Origin: Piezodorus guildinii
Taxonomy: Eukaryota; Arthropoda; Insecta; Hemiptera; Pentatomidae
Assembly: GCA_023052935.1 (NCBI GenBank)
Contig: CM041298.1
Coordinates: forward strand, 24,332,192 to 24,396,191
Length of the DNA: 64,000 bases
Direction of reading: 5' to 3'
The notes under the pieces are model-generated. The model searched no databases. It was not told where the DNA came from and saw only the letters and a list, made by a program, of their open reading frames with translations. Below, piece by piece: positions 41,262 to 51,588 of this stretch; position 1 is the stretch's first letter; every line of letters starts with the position of its first letter. The translations under genes and the position numbers were made by a program.

Positions 41262-44119
41262 TCATTTGTATGCCATCCTAGCCAGCCTATAGTCGTTATC
41301 AATAGCGTGCTTACAAGCTTCTGAAAACCTCTTGTAATCTATTTCCGTATCGGTTTGGGTCGAAAAACCCTTGAAGACTGCGTCAATTTCTCTTGAACTC
41401 AATCCCCTGAGTACACCGATTCGGTCCATGACTATTTGGAAGTCCCTTCTGCCTATTTTACCACGGTTCTCTCTGTCTTTATCCTGAAATAATAGAAGTT
41501 ATCTTAGTTTATACAAATTGATGAATTTTTTTTTTACTACCAACAAATCTATATTTTACTGGTTCAGAGATCTGAATGTCAACTTAATAGTTAATATTGG
41601 GTTGATGCAAAATTAATGCAGGTTTCCTCTATTGCAATATCTTAATTCCAATTGTGTAAACAAAGCTAATCCTAACATTGATCATTATTATACCAAAACA
41701 AACCTTATCTGATACCCTCTCTTTCACCATGACTTTGTTTAGTAAAATCGTTTTGTTCAGTGTGTTCAAAGGTCTTGAATCGAAAATGTCAAAGTGCGAT
41801 TTTCGTCAAATTTATTTTTACGAATTTAAATTAGGGCGCAGCGCTGCGCAAACGGCTCGTAATATTAATGAAGTGTGGGGTCAGAGGGCTATTAATGAGT
41901 GCACGGTGCAGCATTGGTTCCAGAAGTTTCGCAGAGGAGATTTCGACCTCGAGACAAGGAAGGTCGGGGCCGTCATCTTGCTCTGGACAACGACCAGCTG
42001 AGGTCAAAAGTGGAAGAAAACCCAACCAAAACCACACGAGAAATGGCGGCGGAACTCGGAACTCAAAAATTGCAACGTCTTTGCCCAGCATTGATGAATC
42101 GGAAGGGGCCGATTCTGCTCCACGATAACGCCAGACCACACGTTGCACAACCAACGCTTCGACGACTGCACGAGTTGGGCTACGAAGTTCTCCAACATCC
42201 GCCTTATTCACCTGACCTCTCTCCTACAGACTTCCACTTTTTCAGGCATCTGGACAACTTTTTGAGGGAGAAAAATTTTCAAAACCAGGACGACATTGAA
42301 AATTCTTTTCGTGATTTCATTGAGTCCAGGGATTCGGATTTTTTTTCTGGTGGAATAAGAAAGCTTGTTGAACGTTGGCAAAAGTGCTTTGATTCAGATG
42401 GAAATTATTTTGATTAAATATATATGGTTAAAGTAAAGATATGGCGTATTTACAATACCTACTAAAAACCTGCATTAATTTTGCATCAACCCAATAGAAA
42501 GCTATGGTGTATATTTTTGTATGACCTAATTGATTAAGAAAAATAAAACAGTATACATACCAATGAAAAAACAAAACGCTGCGAATTATTACACAATGAT
42601 TTATTATTTCCAAATAAACATATTAGGATATATCTGTTTATAGCTGGTAATCTTTTCGATTTTTATCTATCTTCATTAATAACCGAGTTTTGGTGGAATT
42701 ACATATGTTATAATTTGTGACTTCAATATTTTTACTTTCACTTACTATATATAGTAAGGAGAAGTATTGCGATCGTGAAAATTTTCGAATTACAGTTTTC
42801 AACGGAAATACACGTTTTAGGGTCCCTTGAGTCCAAATAACCAAGTCCCGCAAAAAGGTCTGTGTGTGTGTGTGGTTACTCCCGGGCGGAAACGGTAAGT
42901 CCTATGAAACTGAAATTTTATATTTAAGACAACTATACGCCCGAGACGTGACAAAACCTTTTTTCATCAAAATGAGCTTTTATTTTTTTCTTAATTATTT
43001 GCGGTTTTCTGGTTAAAAATACTCATATCATTATTTTCTTTCGTTTGTTCTTCCAAAAAGTAGAAAATTGTTTATAAAAATATGATTTATGTACACACTC
43101 TCATTGTATGGGGACTTCCCCGTTTTCAATACAAGTATATTCTATTCTATTATATTCTATATTTACCTGAAACATCCTAACACAACTCATATTAGCCGCA
43201 GCTTTTTTCACGGCAGACATAGCAAGCTGCTTCTCCTTGAAGTTGAGGTGTGTCAATGATGCGGGATTGAATTTTGGGTTCTCTCTTTGATTAGCAGGAT
43301 TCAAATGAGAACTTAGTTTCGGTGGTATCATCAGTGATGCGACGGAATCCTGATCGTTAATCCTTGGTGCTATGAGAGGCAGTGATTGCGCGGTGCTGGG
43401 AAGCTGAGCAGTGGTAGGCTGAACACTTCTAGCGACGTTGGGTTCAGATGCGCGCGGTAGTGGAACCGTTGAGGCATGCGGTTCGTTTCTTCTTTCTTCG
43501 CTGATGAAAGGTGACTCTATGTGGGAAGATGCAGAGGGTGGAGCTACGGTCTCAGGTCGATAGTGGCTGGGATCGTTGTAATTCATCTCCGGATGATTTG
43601 GAGCATTATGAGGGTGTGCCTCTTCGACGGGAGGATTATATGGTATGCTGCATTCTGCATCTTTACTAGGCGGGGGTACAGAAGACTCAGTAGCCACCTG
43701 TTCATTGACTAGAGGAACTTCTGCCGATGTTTCAGGATACTGTGATACACCTTGGACATGCGTTCTTGAACGAACCTCTTGAACGGGTTCTTGGATGGCT
43801 GGATGTGGATCATTACGAACGTTGCCGCCGTATCTTTCCAACCTTTCCCCTCGGCTCCCTGTTGGCTGATTCTGGTATTCAGTCGGCCTTGGGCAGCAGT
43901 GTGTCTGGCAATGGCTGCAGGCGCCGTGTGAAGCGACGTAAACCCGTTCCTGCGGTTGGTACGGCCGTTGAGCGTAGTCGGAGTTTTGCCCGCGAGGATT
44001 CGAAGAAAAGTAATCCCCTCTGGGATCGTTCGCTGAACCAATGTAGTTCGGATTTGGGGCTCTGTTTCCATAGTCACCCCCTTCAGGATAATTCGGATTT
44101 TGTGGCACAGCAGACACTT
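41262..44119 (-). CDS. Host gene, C-terminal two exons: low-complexity protein with EF-hands
   Basis: Exon n-1 is 43167-44119. Its acceptor is TTTTCTTTCAG, it is 953 bp long, its first codon is split after one base, and its donor is CAG|GTAAATATAG. The last exon is 41262-41483, with acceptor TTATTTCAG and stop TGA at 41262-41264. The phases agree at the junction (phase 0). The large exon encodes a Pro/Gln/Asn/Ser-rich, probably disordered region with a Cys/His patch (HGACSHCQTHCCP). The junction region forms one EF-hand: helix AAANMSCVRMFQDK, loop DRENRGKIGRRD with Asp1, Gly6, Ile8 and Asp12. A second, degenerate EF-hand (AVFKGFSTQTDTEIDYKRF) has Ile8 but lacks the final acidic residue. Upstream exons were not found. 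The family name is unknown to me. Confidence 0.78.
41597..42494 (+). mobile_element. Mariner element 1, internally deleted
   Basis: Termini are perfect 28-30 bp inverted repeats (TTGGGTTGATGCAAAATTAA at the left, its complement at the right) flanked by TA at 41595-41596 and 42495-42496. The length is about 0.9 kb against about 1.3 kb for a complete mariner. Perfect termini suggest it is fairly recent and may be cross-mobilised. Confidence 0.9.
41765..42417 (+). pseudogene. Mariner 1 transposase, deletion plus frameshift
   Basis: The helix-turn-helix N-terminus is present: FRQIYFYEFKLGRSAAQTAR ... VQHWFQKFRRGDFDLE. A frame change occurs near 41955, and the next frame carries RSKVEENPTKTTREMAAELG. 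It then jumps directly to KLQRLCPALMNRKGPILLHD, so about 0.4 kb encoding the first catalytic Asp is missing. The second Asp (LLHDNARPHV) and the third (PYSPDLSPTD, 34 residues between) remain, and the C-terminus WQKCFDSDGNYFD ends normally. It cannot be active. Confidence 0.88.
42560..43060 (+). repeat. Family B copy B4, interrupted by family A
   Basis: It begins 'AAAACGCTGCGAATTATTACACAATGATTTATT' type sequence near 42570 (in pieces), runs to 'GACTTCAATATTTT' at 42733, and resumes after the family A piece near 42979 with 'TTTTTCTTAATTATTTGCGG'. Confidence 0.6.
42734..42978 (-). repeat. Family A copy A14, 245-bp fragment
   Basis: The head ACTTTCACTTACTATATATAGTAAG is intact and the (TG)n tract is at about 42859-42872. 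The copy stops after 'CATCAAAATGAGC'. It lies within the intron of the EF-hand gene. Confidence 0.8.
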
Positions 44120-44323
44120 CTGAAAGAAAACATTGGGCGTTACACGTGAAAAAATTTTCATATTGAATTCCAATGATATTTTTTTCATTATTAACAATAT
44201 ATTTAATCAATTATTCTTGATATTTTCGAATAAAGAGAATCACACCTAACAGAAAAGGGTCTTATAGGTATAAATTATTTTTTACAACCAGAGAAGTAAA
44301 AGTTGTGTGTTGCGCCCATTTTT

Positions 44324-44469
44324 ACTTTCACTTACTATATATAGTTAGGGGAAGTATTGTGATCGTGAAAATTTTCGAATTCCAGTTTTCAACGGAAATA
44401 CACGTTTTAGGGTCCCCTGAGTCCAAATAACCCTGTCCCGCAAAAAGGTCTGTGTGTGTGTGTCTGTGC

Positions 44470-44535
<66 letters not shown>

Positions 44536-45246
44536 GTAACTCCCGGGCGGAAACGGTAAATAATATGAAACTGAAATTTCATATTTAAGACAACTATACG
44601 ACCGAGACGTGACAAAGCTTTTTTCATCAAAATGAGCTTACCAGAAGAGGCACTTTATACCATGCATTTTGCACCTTTTTTTGATTTTCTCGAAAACGGT
44701 TCCGACGATTTTGATTAAAAGATTTTAACTCGCTCTATCGATGTAAAATTTAATGGGCTTTAATATCATGTAGGTTTTATTTGGATAAAAATGGTCTGAC
44801 AGGGCTTAAATGCCGATATTTTAAATTTTCTTTCCATAAAGTACCTTTAATTTTGTAGATTCGATAAAAATAACTATATTATCTTGTTAACGCTGATGAA
44901 AAACAGGTAGATATATAAATTCGATACCCAACTAAAGGATAAAAAAGGAAAAAATAATTTTTAATGCAATTTTTCGTTTTTGGAAAGCTAAAGATTTTAG
45001 AAAAAATATTATCTCATACACAAGCTTTTAAAAGTTAATAGAGAGTGATGAAATAAACATAAAGCTAACGGATTATTTTAGATAATAATATAATCGATTT
45101 TTTAATAAAACACACGTTTCTATAGAAATTCCATTTAACTAATTCTTTAATGGTTTCACTCATTTTGATCTCTTATTGTATTTGAAAATAATTTAATCAA
45201 TTTTAAAAACGGAGGTAAGTGAAAGTCGTGTGTTGCCCGCACCAGA
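44324..45246 (-). repeat. Family A copy A15, full length, with an expanded microsatellite
   Basis: It runs from ACTTTCACTTACTATATATAG to GGTAAGTGAAAGTCGTGTGT...CACCAGA. The (TG)n tract at 44449-44538 is about 90 bp, far longer than in the other copies, with a few CG/CT interruptions. Just upstream, 44292-44320 is a remnant of another copy's terminus (GTAAAAGTTGTGTGTTGCG), so two copies abut head to tail. Confidence 0.88.
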
Positions 45247-45524
45247 TTTTTAAGATAGTGATAGTACTATTTTATGTTAACTACACCACCAGCAACCAAA
45301 CTCATAACATCATGAATTTCATTTTGGTGTTGCGCAAATATCGTGCATTATATGTTTGTTTTAACTTCCTAATGGTGTACATTAGGTAATAAGGACTCAT
45401 ATATAGAATGAACATTTTGGATCGTAAAACACTTAATGCGTATGCATATGACTTGCAGCTAAACTTGTGATTGGAAGAAATCATATGACAAATTTCTTAT
45501 CTACTATTCGTTACCTTCTCATGC
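45247..45524. other. Unique spacer
   Basis: Nothing recognised. A 60-codon minus frame (45302-45484) has no domain. Confidence 0.4.
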
Positions 45525-45535
45525 CTCATTCATTT

Positions 45536-45784
45536 GGTTTATTTATTTAACGTCACTTCATGCTTCTATGGCTAATCGGACGATGCTACAGTGGGAGTCC
45601 AAAATTTTGCCTATCCAGGTTTTCTTAAGATAGGGATCTTTAACGAGTACCTGACATCGCACAGGCTCAGGACCACCTTTTAACGTTCCCTCCGAAGGAC
45701 GGCATAACTAAGGATTTTTTACTCCTATTAAAAAATCCTAGGACCACCTGCGGGTTTGAACCCGTGACCTTTAGCATGGGATGT
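45536..45784 (-). repeat. SINE-1 copy, 5'-truncated
   Basis: CTCATTCATTT at 45525-45535 and 45785-45795 is an exact 11-bp target duplication. The tail (TTTATTTATTTAACGTCAC in plus orientation) is at the left, and the B-box GGGTTTGAACCC (complement) is near 45750-45765. The A-box part is missing. Confidence 0.85.
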
Positions 45785-45795
45785 CTCATTCATTT

Positions 45796-47040
45796 TATAA
45801 TATCATTTTTGTATTGATAAGAATCAAAGTTTTAAGCACAAGTAAATATTTAATCCTTCTAGCATTTCTTGCAGAAACATTATCAATAAGCTTAAAAAAA
45901 AAAAAAACTACAGCAAAAAGTTAATCGAATTTTATATTTCAAATTTCAAAAGAATTAAGAAAGAATAATAAAAAAGCTACTTGGCGGTGATAATATTCAG
46001 CCAACCCTTAATTTGAAAGAAGTCGGTGTCGTGTAAAAAGAAACGAAATGAGATTTTCCCGAGATCACTTTGTAGAATGAAAACCATTTTAGATTGAATA
46101 AAAAGATTTTGTAACCTTAGCTAAAGAATTAGACTTAGGGTAACATTTTTAAAACTCATGATGACACTAAACACATAAATATTTTTATGAAGTTTCAACT
46201 AAATCATTATTATCTCAATGATTTTTATGAATTCATACCATTTTCATATATAATGAGGTTCATTATATGATTCTAACCATAAAACTTCGGACATATTGTT
46301 TTTTTTACAGCCTTATCATTACGTAATCCATTAAATACAGGTTCTGTTTCATAGATCTCCTACATAAGGTTGTTTATTTTTTTTTCTAACCAATAAAAAA
46401 CTAATTTAAGTACTCACCCATACTGCTAATCTAAGTAATCGTGTACTAGTTATTTTCAAACCTGCATCTATTTCATCAATTCGAAACCATAAACTAAAAA
46501 CAATTTAGATGATCGTATGGGAAAATGGGTCGCCAAATAATAAATTGAAAACTGAAATAAAATATTTAAGCAGGAATAATACCTATTTTACAAAAATGAA
46601 CAAATAATTTAATTTAAAGAACCCTAACACAACATGATCAATAATGAAGTTAAATTAAAAATTTTGTAGCTTTTATATTGAACATTAAAATACGAATAAA
46701 CAAAATACAATCAATCGAATTTTGAAAGAAATTTGGATTTACTAAATATCCCATCAATGAAATTATCTCCTCGATTCGAACTTGTATAACAACATTCTTT
46801 AAATTTTGCACTGTGCATTTCGTCAATCGAACAGTGGTAGAGATAAATTCTACATTAATAATTTCCAATTTTCGCAATCATTAATAACAATACGTTTATT
46901 CGTTTTCTCTCTTATATTTCTGAGGATTCTTAGCCAATATTCATAAGCATATGTACGAACTTTGAATGATCAAGAAATCGGGTGTTATAACGTATTGCCC
47001 TGAACATGTGAAAATCTTATCTTTTTGGAATAGGTTCTTA
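45796..47040. other. Unique AT-rich stretch
   Basis: No repeat shared within the window and no convincing exon. A 75-codon minus frame at 46650-46877 has no recognisable content. An upstream exon of the EF-hand gene could be hidden here, but I cannot identify one. Confidence 0.35.
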
Positions 47041-47054
47041 CAATAACCTAATTT

Positions 47055-47333
47055 TGTTGGTTTGTTTGTTTATTTAACGTCCCTTTATGCTGCTTTGGCT
47101 AATCGTACGATAATGCAGTGGGAGTCCTAATTTATGCCTATCCAGGTTTAATCAGAGTAGGGATCTTTAACGAGTACCTGACATCGCACAGGCTCGGGAC
47201 CACCTTTTAACGTCCCCTCCGAAGGACGGCATAACTAAGGATTTTTTACTCCTATTAAAAAATCCTAGGGCTACCTGCAGGTTTGAACCTGGGACCTTGG
47301 GCGTAGGAGGCTGCTATGCTAACCAGCGTAACC
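47055..47333 (-). repeat. SINE-1 copy, near full length
   Basis: The tail at the left is TTTGTTTATTTAACGTCC-like. The B-box complement is near 47280-47292. The head reaches 'CTATGCTAACCAGCGTAAC', part of the A-box region. A possible target duplication of the TAACCTAA type (near 47044 and 47328) is imperfect. Confidence 0.75.
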
Positions 47334-47639
47334 TAACTTGGTATTTAGGCATTAACGCCACTGCAGCAGAAATTCTGCTAATGCACCAATCTGCACCAAA
47401 AGTTTTTGCAACACATTATTTTTGTTACAATACGACCACAATTATTTTTGTGTTTTGTTAACAAACATTCATCAATTCCCACAATCCAATTTGGTATACC
47501 TATCTTCTTGTTATGTATCTCAAGATACATAATTCACGCATGTAATAATCCCAGTCTATAACAGGTATATCCGATAAATAAAGCTGTATTTTTACGAAAT
47601 TTAACCTGTTTCAGCTTCTTAGTGCGAATGAGAACTCGT
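47334..47639. other. Unique spacer
   Basis: Nothing recognised. Confidence 0.35.
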
Positions 47640-47745
47640 AATTTGGACTCAGGGGCCAGTGAAACGTGTGTTTCCTTTGAAATATATAATTTTCAATCTG
47701 AATACTTTCCCTTACTATATATTTTATATATAGGTAAGCGAAAGT
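47640..47745 (+). repeat. Family A copy A16, 3' fragment
   Basis: 'TTTGGACTCAGGGGCC' is followed by 'TACTTTCCCTTACTATATAT' and a decayed palindrome, ending GCGAAAGT. Confidence 0.6.
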
Positions 47746-48169
47746 ATAAATGCAAGGAGATTAAAGTAATCATTACTAATGGTTTTTACAAATACAGTTG
47801 AAATAAAACTAAATGGCATCATTGATGGTTAAAGATAGACCTATTTCTAAACAACAAGAGAGTAGCATTACCTTAGGATAAGGTTGATAAATAAAGGAAG
47901 AGGTAGTGAGGTAGTCCTGTAATGTAGTGACTGTAGTGCATAACATCCTTCTACGACCAATATACAAAACCGTAACTTGGCACCAATATTCATTAAATAT
48001 TAATGTTTAGGAGAATACAGAAGGCATCGATGATGAGTATTCACAGAGAAAGAGAATAAGGATATAATAATAACAATAATAAATCAATTCATTATCATTC
48101 TGGGACATGTTCCTTTAGAATAAAATATACAACATTTACAAAATGTGCTTAGGAGTCTTAGACTTAATC
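47746..48169. other. Unique spacer
   Basis: Nothing recognised, except that 48095-48175 repeats the 'GGGACATGTTCCTTTAGAATA' segment seen near 16490. Confidence 0.35.
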
Positions 48170-48481
48170 TAAGTCTTTTTCTTTTCTTTTTTCTCTTTTT
48201 TATAATTATTCGCGGTTTTTTGGTTGAAAACACTAATGATTTTTTTCTCTGTCATCGAAAATAACTTAGTTACAACGGATATTTACGCGTAATTTCAATT
48301 TCTTTCATTTTTTTTTTTTGTTTTTCGCGCTTTTCTGATTCTAAAACTCTATAATTACTTTTCTCTATCATCAAAAATAACTGAGTTATTATTATTATTA
48401 AAATTTAAATTTTTTCTTTTCTTTTTTCTCTTTTATATAATTACTCGCGTAGTTTTTCGTTATAAAACTCTGGTACATTTT

Positions 48482-49636
48482 ACTTTCACTTACTATATAT
48501 AGTAAGGGGAAGTATTGCGATAGTGAAAATTTTTGAATTCCAGTTTTCAACGGGAATACTCGTTTTGGGGTCCCCTGAGTCCAAATAACCAAGTCCCACA
48601 AAAAAGTCTGTGTGTGTGTGTGGTAACTCCCGGGCGGAAACGGTAAGTCCTATGAAACTGAAATTTCATATCTAAGACAACTATACGCTCGAGACGTGAC
48701 AAAACTTTTTTCATCAAAATGATCATACCAGAAGAGGCACTTTATAACATGCATTTTGCACCTTTTTGCGATTTTCTCGAAAACGGTTCCGACGATTTTG
48801 ATTAAACTCGCTATATCGATGTAAATTTTAATGGGCTTTAATATCATGTAGGTTTTATTCTGATTAAAATGGTAGGACAGGGCTTAAATGCCGATATTTT
48901 AAATTTTCTTCCCCTAAAGTGTCTTTAATTTTGTAGATTCATTAAAAATAACTATATTATCTTGTTAACGCTGATTAAAAACAGGTAAATATATAAACTG
49001 AATAAATTTGATACCCAACTAAAGGAGGAAACAGAAAAAAATATTGTTTTAATGCAATTTTTCGTTTTTGAACACAAGAGCAGTAATATACATGTATGAT
49101 ATACCATTGGAAAGCTAAAGATTTCAGAAAAAAAAAAATTATCTCATACACAAGCTTTTACCATGTCAAAGATCACGGGTCCAAACCCGCAGGTGGTCCT
49201 AGGATTTTTTAATGGGAGTAAAAAATCCTTAGTTACGCCGTCCTTCGGAGGGGACATTAAAAGGTGGTCCCGACCCTGTGCGATGTCAGGTACTCGTTAA
49301 AGATCCCTATCCTAATAAAACCTGGATAGGCAAAATTTAGGACTCCCACTGTAGCATCGTCCGATTAGCCATAGTAGCATAAAGTGACGTTAAATAAATA
49401 AATAAACAAACACAAGCTTTTAAAAGTTATAGAGAGCGATGAAATGAACATAAAACTAACTGATTATTTTATATAATTATATAACAGATTTTTTAATAAA
49501 ACACATGTTTCTATAGAAATTATATTTAATTAATTCTTTAATGGTTTCACTCAATTTTAAATCTAACTGTATTTGAAAATTCATTAATCTTTTTAAAAAC
49601 GTAGGTAAGTGAAAGTCGTGTGTTGCCCGCACCAGA
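48482..49636 (-). repeat. Family A copy A17, interrupted by a SINE
   Basis: It runs from ACTTTCACTTACTATATATAG to GTAAGTGAAAGTCGTGTGT...CACCAGA. The (TG)n tract is at about 48608-48622. The SINE inserted within it at 49161-49409. Confidence 0.88.
49161..49409 (+). repeat. SINE-1 copy, 5'-truncated, in family A
   Basis: The exact 13-bp duplication ACACAAGCTTTTA lies at 49148-49160 and 49410-49422. The copy starts just before the B-box (GGGTCCAAACCC) and ends GTGACGTTAAATAAATAAA. It is nested: SINE in family A in family B. Confidence 0.9.
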
Positions 49637-49928
49637 TTTTTTTCTCTATCTTCAAAAACAACTGAGTTACTGAATTAAATCACTTTTAATCGGCCGCCAT
49701 TTTGAAAATAACCAGCTAATATGAACGTCTAGGTGTTAAGATCCTAGTAGCCCTAGTACTTTTGTAGCGAACTTCAAAACAATTGGTCCAGTAGTTTCGG
49801 AGAAATGCTGCGGACGGAGAACGGCATACGGCGGACGGTGGACTAACGGATTTCTTAAAATTTAATATTCGCATCCTAATAATCCTGAAACGCAAGCTCT
49901 TAAATTTTGAGGAGAGGTAATATAAATG

Positions 49929-50084
49929 TGTAAGTTGGTTTTAACAGATCTTATTATAACACAAAGAATAATTAAATTACAAATAAATAACCCTTAACAG
50001 TACAACAAAAACTCTTTAAACATAACAATTGAACATATGTTCATAAATATGTTTTTACACAAATAATTAAAATAATTATTTACA
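49929..50084 (-). repeat. 3' LTR of the decayed Gypsy-like element
   Basis: It shares 'AATAATTAAATTACAA.TAAATA' and 'CAATTGAACATATGTT' with the right LTR at several per cent divergence. The polypurine tract lies at 50085-50100. Confidence 0.75.
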
Positions 50085-50158
50085 TCTCCCCTCCCCCCTG
50101 CCAGTCAGTTTCTCACTAGGATAAAGTGACAACTTGTTGGCGTGGAATAATTTTGATA

Positions 50159-51078
50159 TCATTTTCCTTTTTTTTTTTTACAATCAAGTTCGTATATTGA
50201 CGAGATCCTCTTCAAAATCTTGAATGGACCCACTCTAACTCTATCTAGCTTTCTTCTATTCATTTTATTTCCGTTCTCTACATAGACTTGGTCACCTATT
50301 TTAAATTCGTAATTTCTTCTGTTTTTATCAATCCTGGTTTTATTCATCTCAATGCTGTTTCTGGAATTTAATCGCGCTTCCTCTGACTAAAAGGGATTTA
50401 ACTCGATAGAAGTAAGGGGACAAATGGTTGATATTTTTCCGAATATGTGAATATTACGGCTCAAATTTGGTTGAATTATGCCTTGTTCTATGGTATTCCT
50501 CAAGACACTCCTCAGCAACTCTTGACCAGGCGCGTTTGTCTCCACTATTAATTCTGTACCTTACCCTATTGACTAAGGTTTGATTCAACCATTCATTTAC
50601 CCCATTGGATTGAGGACAATCTGTAGAGGTAAATATCAATTTAATTTTTTTCCTATCCAAATAATTTTTCAGTTCTTCTGAATTCAATCCAGGATATTGG
50701 TCAGCAAGGATGATTTTTATTTCATTTTTTCGAGCAATTGGGTCAATAAGCTTTATAAAATCCTTAGCGCATTGACCTGTTGTTTTAGAAATCCAAGCAT
50801 ATCTACTAAAATAATCAACCAAGCAGGTATTTTTTGGAAGAACTGTTGCCTGTGAAGCCACCAACTGTATCAATTGCCATCATCTCATAAGGTTAAACAG
50901 CTGGCCCTATCTGTGACATTAAACCAATTATTCTACTTCGTCGTGCTCTGTCCTCCAAGCAAATTGAGCAGCTTTTACAAAATTTACTAATTAATTTATC
51001 CATATTCTTGAAATAATAGAATGGTCTTATCTTTTCTCTTAGATGAGCAACACCAATATGGCTGTAATAATTATGCAA
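50159..51078 (-). pseudogene. Integrase remnant of the Gypsy-like element
   Basis: The zinc-binding region (HNYYSHIGVAHLREKIR ... CKSCSICLED) is at 50893-51078. A break follows near 50880 at the first core Asp. The core continues in LVDYFSRYAWISK, IILADQYPGLNSEE with the second Asp, and CPQSNGVNEWLNQTL with the Glu (50454-50873). The C-terminal RVRVGPFKILKR segment is at 50159-50347. Several stops and frame changes interrupt it. Confidence 0.8.
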
Positions 51079-51114
51079 TCTTTGAATGAGTTTAATGCCA
51101 AAGTTGGTTGAAAC

Positions 51115-51491
51115 TGTGACGGGCCTGATGTGTGTGATGGAGTGAGGTTATAAACACACAGCTGGTGGGAGCAAAGAGGTTATGTGAAATGGATTCGTCA
51201 CTGCCTCAAACATGTTTATATTTTAGTTCTCTTTATATTTAATTAAAGCTCATTTTATTTTCTGTATTTTACTATTTTAGAAAGATTATTTTATTTTACA
51301 GTGGCAAATCCATTGCAACCTCTCACCAGCTGTTGTTTTTTTTATCTCGATTATTGTGCGCTCCTGATATTGTCTCTATTGTATTTCGTTATTCATCATT
51401 TTATTTAACCGTTTTTGCCTTCAGAACAATAAAAGAATAACTTGGCACAATAGTACTACGCTGTATTCATTTCGCCCATACCTCCTTTAAA
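51115..51491 (+). repeat. Solo LTR of the CsRn1-like family
   Basis: It starts TGTGACGGGCCTGATGTGTG and ends ACCTCCTTTAAA, homologous throughout to the 386-bp LTRs at 28 and 29.5 kb but with many substitutions. AAAC at 51111-51114 and 51492-51495 is the 4-bp target duplication. It is an old insertion whose interior was lost by LTR recombination. Confidence 0.88.
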
Positions 51492-51588
51492 AAACAAATA
51501 TTCTTGATATATCTTTCAATCTCTTAAAAATAATGTTATGCTGTTTTTCAGTATCCTTAGCTGAGTATAGTTCATTTGAGTTTTTCCT

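Larger units (their letters stand above)
41484..43166 (-). other. Intron of the EF-hand gene
   Basis: It is bounded by GT (complement of AC at 43165-43166) and AG (complement of CT at 41484-41485). It contains the deleted mariner 1 and pieces of families A and B, so the intron has grown by insertion. Confidence 0.75.
48170..49926 (+). repeat. Family B copy B5, interrupted by family A
   Basis: The left part shows the family B blocks up to 'CTCTGGTACATTT' at 48480. The right part resumes after the family A end with TTTTTCTCTATCTTCAAAAAC at 49637 and runs through 'CGGCCGCCATTTTG' and 'AGTAGTTTCGGAGAAATG' to about 49926. Joining the flanks gives the usual uninterrupted B sequence with its T-run. 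Confidence 0.75.

Noticed and set aside
43709..44197. 162- and 140-codon frames overlapping the large exon
   Set aside because: They are shadows of the exon. The splice sites and phase agree only with the frame that leads to the EF-hand.
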